Assembly (NCBI GenBank): GCA_024691065.1
Contig: JAILOA010000357.1
Span: forward strand, 1-6,329
DNA from: Lachnospiraceae bacterium
GTDB taxonomy: Bacteria; Bacillota; Clostridia; Lachnospirales; Lachnospiraceae
DNA length: 6,329 bases
Direction: 5' to 3'
Of the stretch, positions 4,955-6,329 are shown piece after piece. How positions within the stretch are numbered: position 1 is the first letter of the stretch; every line of letters starts with the position of its first letter. The notes below the pieces were generated by a model. The model made no database searches, was not told where the DNA came from, and worked only from the letters and a program-made list of their open reading frames with translations. A program made the position numbers and the translations under genes.

Positions 4955-6043
4955 TTATAAATGTGGATATAACCGGTAAATATATGGTCTTTTACTGTTA
5001 TCAATCGTTAGATATCCATCATTTGCCAGCTTGTTCAACGCTCTTCCGGTACTACTATAAGATAGCTTTGTAATCTTCATAGCATTGGAAACTGTAATCT
5101 CAGCTTTTAATCCAACCTTATTCATCTTATCCAAAATCTTCTTTTGTGGCTCAGTTAATATATTATCGGCGAGCGCTGTATCTGTCATAGACTCTTCAAA
5201 AATCCCAAACATATAATCTACAAATGGCGAAATATCAATCCATTTTTCTTTCTTTTTTTTGTCTATTACTTTTTCACAATCGGAAATCACTTTATAATAT
5301 CCCGTAATATCCCTATTAATTGCGGTTGCCATCGCAATTGACTTTATTTTTTCAAAACCGTCAAAATACAACTGCGAACTATTGATGGTTCGGGCAGTCC
5401 TTCCATTTCCATCGCAAAACGGATGAACATATATAAAATAAAAATGGAAAACAAAACTCTTTATCAGTGGATCTAATTTTGTATCATTCACAAATGCAAA
5501 CAAAGAATCCATCATCTTTTGAATATCACTAACCTTTGCCGGAGTATGGATTACCTGATTTGCATTTCCGACATATACCATTCCATTTCTGTAAAATGTA
5601 CCGGCAGATTTTTCATTATCGAATACATTTTCCACAATTATATCCCAAAGTTCTCTAATGTTATTTCCGTCAATTTTATGCTCATATGCATACATACATC
5701 CTTTAAATGTATTGGCAACCATAATTTCGTCTTTGGTTTCAGGCGCCTGAAGACAATGCTGCATCCTCTCAACTGTTGTTCTTGCCCCTTCAATTGTCGC
5801 CGAGGCATGGGCATCCAGCAAAATAACCGAAGAAACCCTTTGGCTGGCGGGAACATTTATATATATTTCCTTCAACTCATTAACACGGATATTTAAATAT
5901 TCAATTCCTGTTAAATATAATTTTTCACCATTTAACCCCTGAAGAGGTAATTTTATTCTGTCTTTTAAACGCTTTTCTTTTTCAGCTTCAGCTTCTTTAA
6001 TTCCGGCTTTTATTCGATAATCAAGTTTTTCAAGCGTATCCAT
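4955..6043 (-). CDS. Fic-domain protein AMP-transferase with N-terminal inhibitory motif and C-terminal winged helix
   Basis: Fic proteins usually transfer AMP from ATP to a hydroxyl side chain of a target protein, altering its activity. The catalytic signature HPFCDGNGR is complete at 207-215, with H207 as the expected base. The upstream flap region lies around GTFYRNGMVYVGN (148-160). An inhibitory motif SATIEG (81-86) fits (S/T)xxxE(G/N) and lies before the Fic core, as in class II Fic proteins whose own helix blocks ATP binding; E85 would be the inhibitory glutamate. Residues about 1-30 are charged and probably helical. Residues about 295-355 look like a winged helix-turn-helix (LTEPQKKILDKM, then SSTGRALNKLANDGYLTI). 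The 362-residue length is usual for Fic_N-Fic-HTH proteins. GGAGG five bases before the ATG fixes the start. No antitoxin gene is adjacent, consistent with self-inhibition. The target protein is unknown. Confidence 0.93.
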   Translation of the reverse strand: MDTLEKLDYRIKAGIKEAEAEKEKRLKDRIKLPLQGLNGEKLYLTGIEYLNIRVNELKEIYINVPASQRVSSVILLDAHASATIEGARTTVERMQHCLQAPETKDEIMVANTFKGCMYAYEHKIDGNNIRELWDIIVENVFDNEKSAGTFYRNGMVYVGNANQVIHTPAKVSDIQKMMDSLFAFVNDTKLDPLIKSFVFHFYFIYVHPFCDGNGRTARTINSSQLYFDGFEKIKSIAMATAINRDITGYYKVISDCEKVIDKKKKEKWIDISPFVDYMFGIFEESMTDTALADNILTEPQKKILDKMNKVGLKAEITVSNAMKITKLSYSSTGRALNKLANDGYLTIDNSKRPYIYRLYPHL

Positions 6044-6062
6044 ATTTACCTCCGTTTATTAT

Positions 6063-6159
6063 TTCAAATCCACACAACTTCACGCAAATCCATTCATTAA
6101 TCCGTATTGATTGCCTTCACGCAAATCCCATCATTCCTCCGTATAGATTGCCCGCACGC
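6063..6159 (-). repeat. 37-bp direct repeat spanning the GGDEF gene stop and the Fic spacer
   Basis: On the minus strand unit 1 (6159-6123) and unit 2 (6122-6086) are 37 bp each and share GCGTG, GGCAATC, ATACGGA, AATGA and GGATTT. A shorter diverged third copy begins GCGTGAAG at 6085. Unit 1 encodes the last residues CVRAIYTEE-stop of the GGDEF protein. Unit 2, in the matching register, would encode CVKAINTD-stop, so it is a recognisable duplicate of the gene end. The spacer of 87 bp to the Fic gene consists almost wholly of this material. Confidence 0.85.
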
Positions 6160-6328
6160 AGTTGCGTCCGTCTTCCTTCGCCTTATATAAAGCCTTATCC
6201 ATTCTTTCAAATGCATCTTCCACAGTATCATCAAATTCCATCTTGGTAATTCCGATACTGCAGGTCACTTTACCAACCTCCGGAAAATCATATTCCTCTA
6301 TATGCTTTCTCAAGCCTTCCGCTATCTC
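6131..6328 (-). CDS. C-terminal end of a GGDEF (diguanylate cyclase) domain, 5' part beyond the window
   Basis: The frame is open to the right edge, giving 65 visible residues. They match the last third of a GGDEF domain: EIAEGLRKHIEE, then FPEVGKVTCSIGIT (the conserved (T/S)xSIG strand), then FERMDKALYKAKEDGRNCV, equal to the family's ADxALYxAKxxGRNxV ending. Diguanylate cyclases make the second messenger c-di-GMP from two GTP. The GG(D/E)EF active site and any sensory domain lie outside the window, so activity cannot be judged. The TTG at 6313 is an internal leucine, not a start, since the homology continues upstream. The last codons form the first unit of a 37-bp direct repeat. The Fic gene follows 87 bp later on the same strand; c-di-GMP control of Fic is not indicated by the sequence. 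Confidence 0.9.
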   Translation of the reverse strand, partial: EIAEGLRKHIEEYDFPEVGKVTCSIGITKMEFDDTVEDAFERMDKALYKAKEDGRNCVRAIYTEE

Positions 6329-6329
6329 G

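Noticed and set aside
6053..6087. Promoter for Fic using TTGCGT and AATAAT
   Set aside because: The -35 match is poor, and transcription would start within the ribosome site, leaving no usable leader.

Overview
The window looks like chromosomal DNA of a low-GC Gram-positive, most likely a Clostridia/Lachnospiraceae-type bacterium. This rests on AT-rich intergenic DNA, AGGAGG-type ribosome sites, a TTG start and the flavour of the protein families; the exact genus cannot be read from the sequence. Every gene I can support lies on the minus strand, so the transcription order is from right to left.

In that order: the 3' end of a GGDEF (diguanylate cyclase) gene enters from the right edge (6131-6328). 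It is followed by a Fic-domain AMP-transferase with a built-in inhibitory motif and a C-terminal winged helix (4955-6043), a MutT/Nudix hydrolase with a TTG start (4519-4908), phosphopentomutase deoB (3298-4491), an EamA/DMT-type ten-helix exporter (2056-2976) and an ArsC/Spx-like thioredoxin-fold protein (1505-1876). After arsC come several consecutive hairpins, two of them good intrinsic terminators. The left end holds the first 339 codons of a separate AAA+ ATPase of the ATPase_2/DUF234 type. It is driven by a clear -35/-10 promoter that is embedded in a perfect 44-bp AT-rich palindrome.

Functionally, mutT and deoB fit together loosely (nucleotide clean-up and pentose phosphate salvage) and are 27 bp apart. 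The rest is a mixed set of housekeeping and regulatory genes with no obvious single pathway. I see no convincing terminator between the GGDEF gene and arsC, so long read-through transcripts are possible.

The most unusual feature is not a gene. Three separate genes (GGDEF, deoB, eamA) end inside tandem repeats that begin at or just before the stop codon and run into the downstream spacer: 37 bp x 2+, 46 bp x 6.5, and about 36 bp x 5. In two of them the downstream copies still resemble the final codons of the gene. The 46-bp array varies between copies only by transitions, with no indels. I found no phage, CRISPR, tRNA, rRNA or insertion sequence, and no system that I could defend as a new defence or biosynthetic module.
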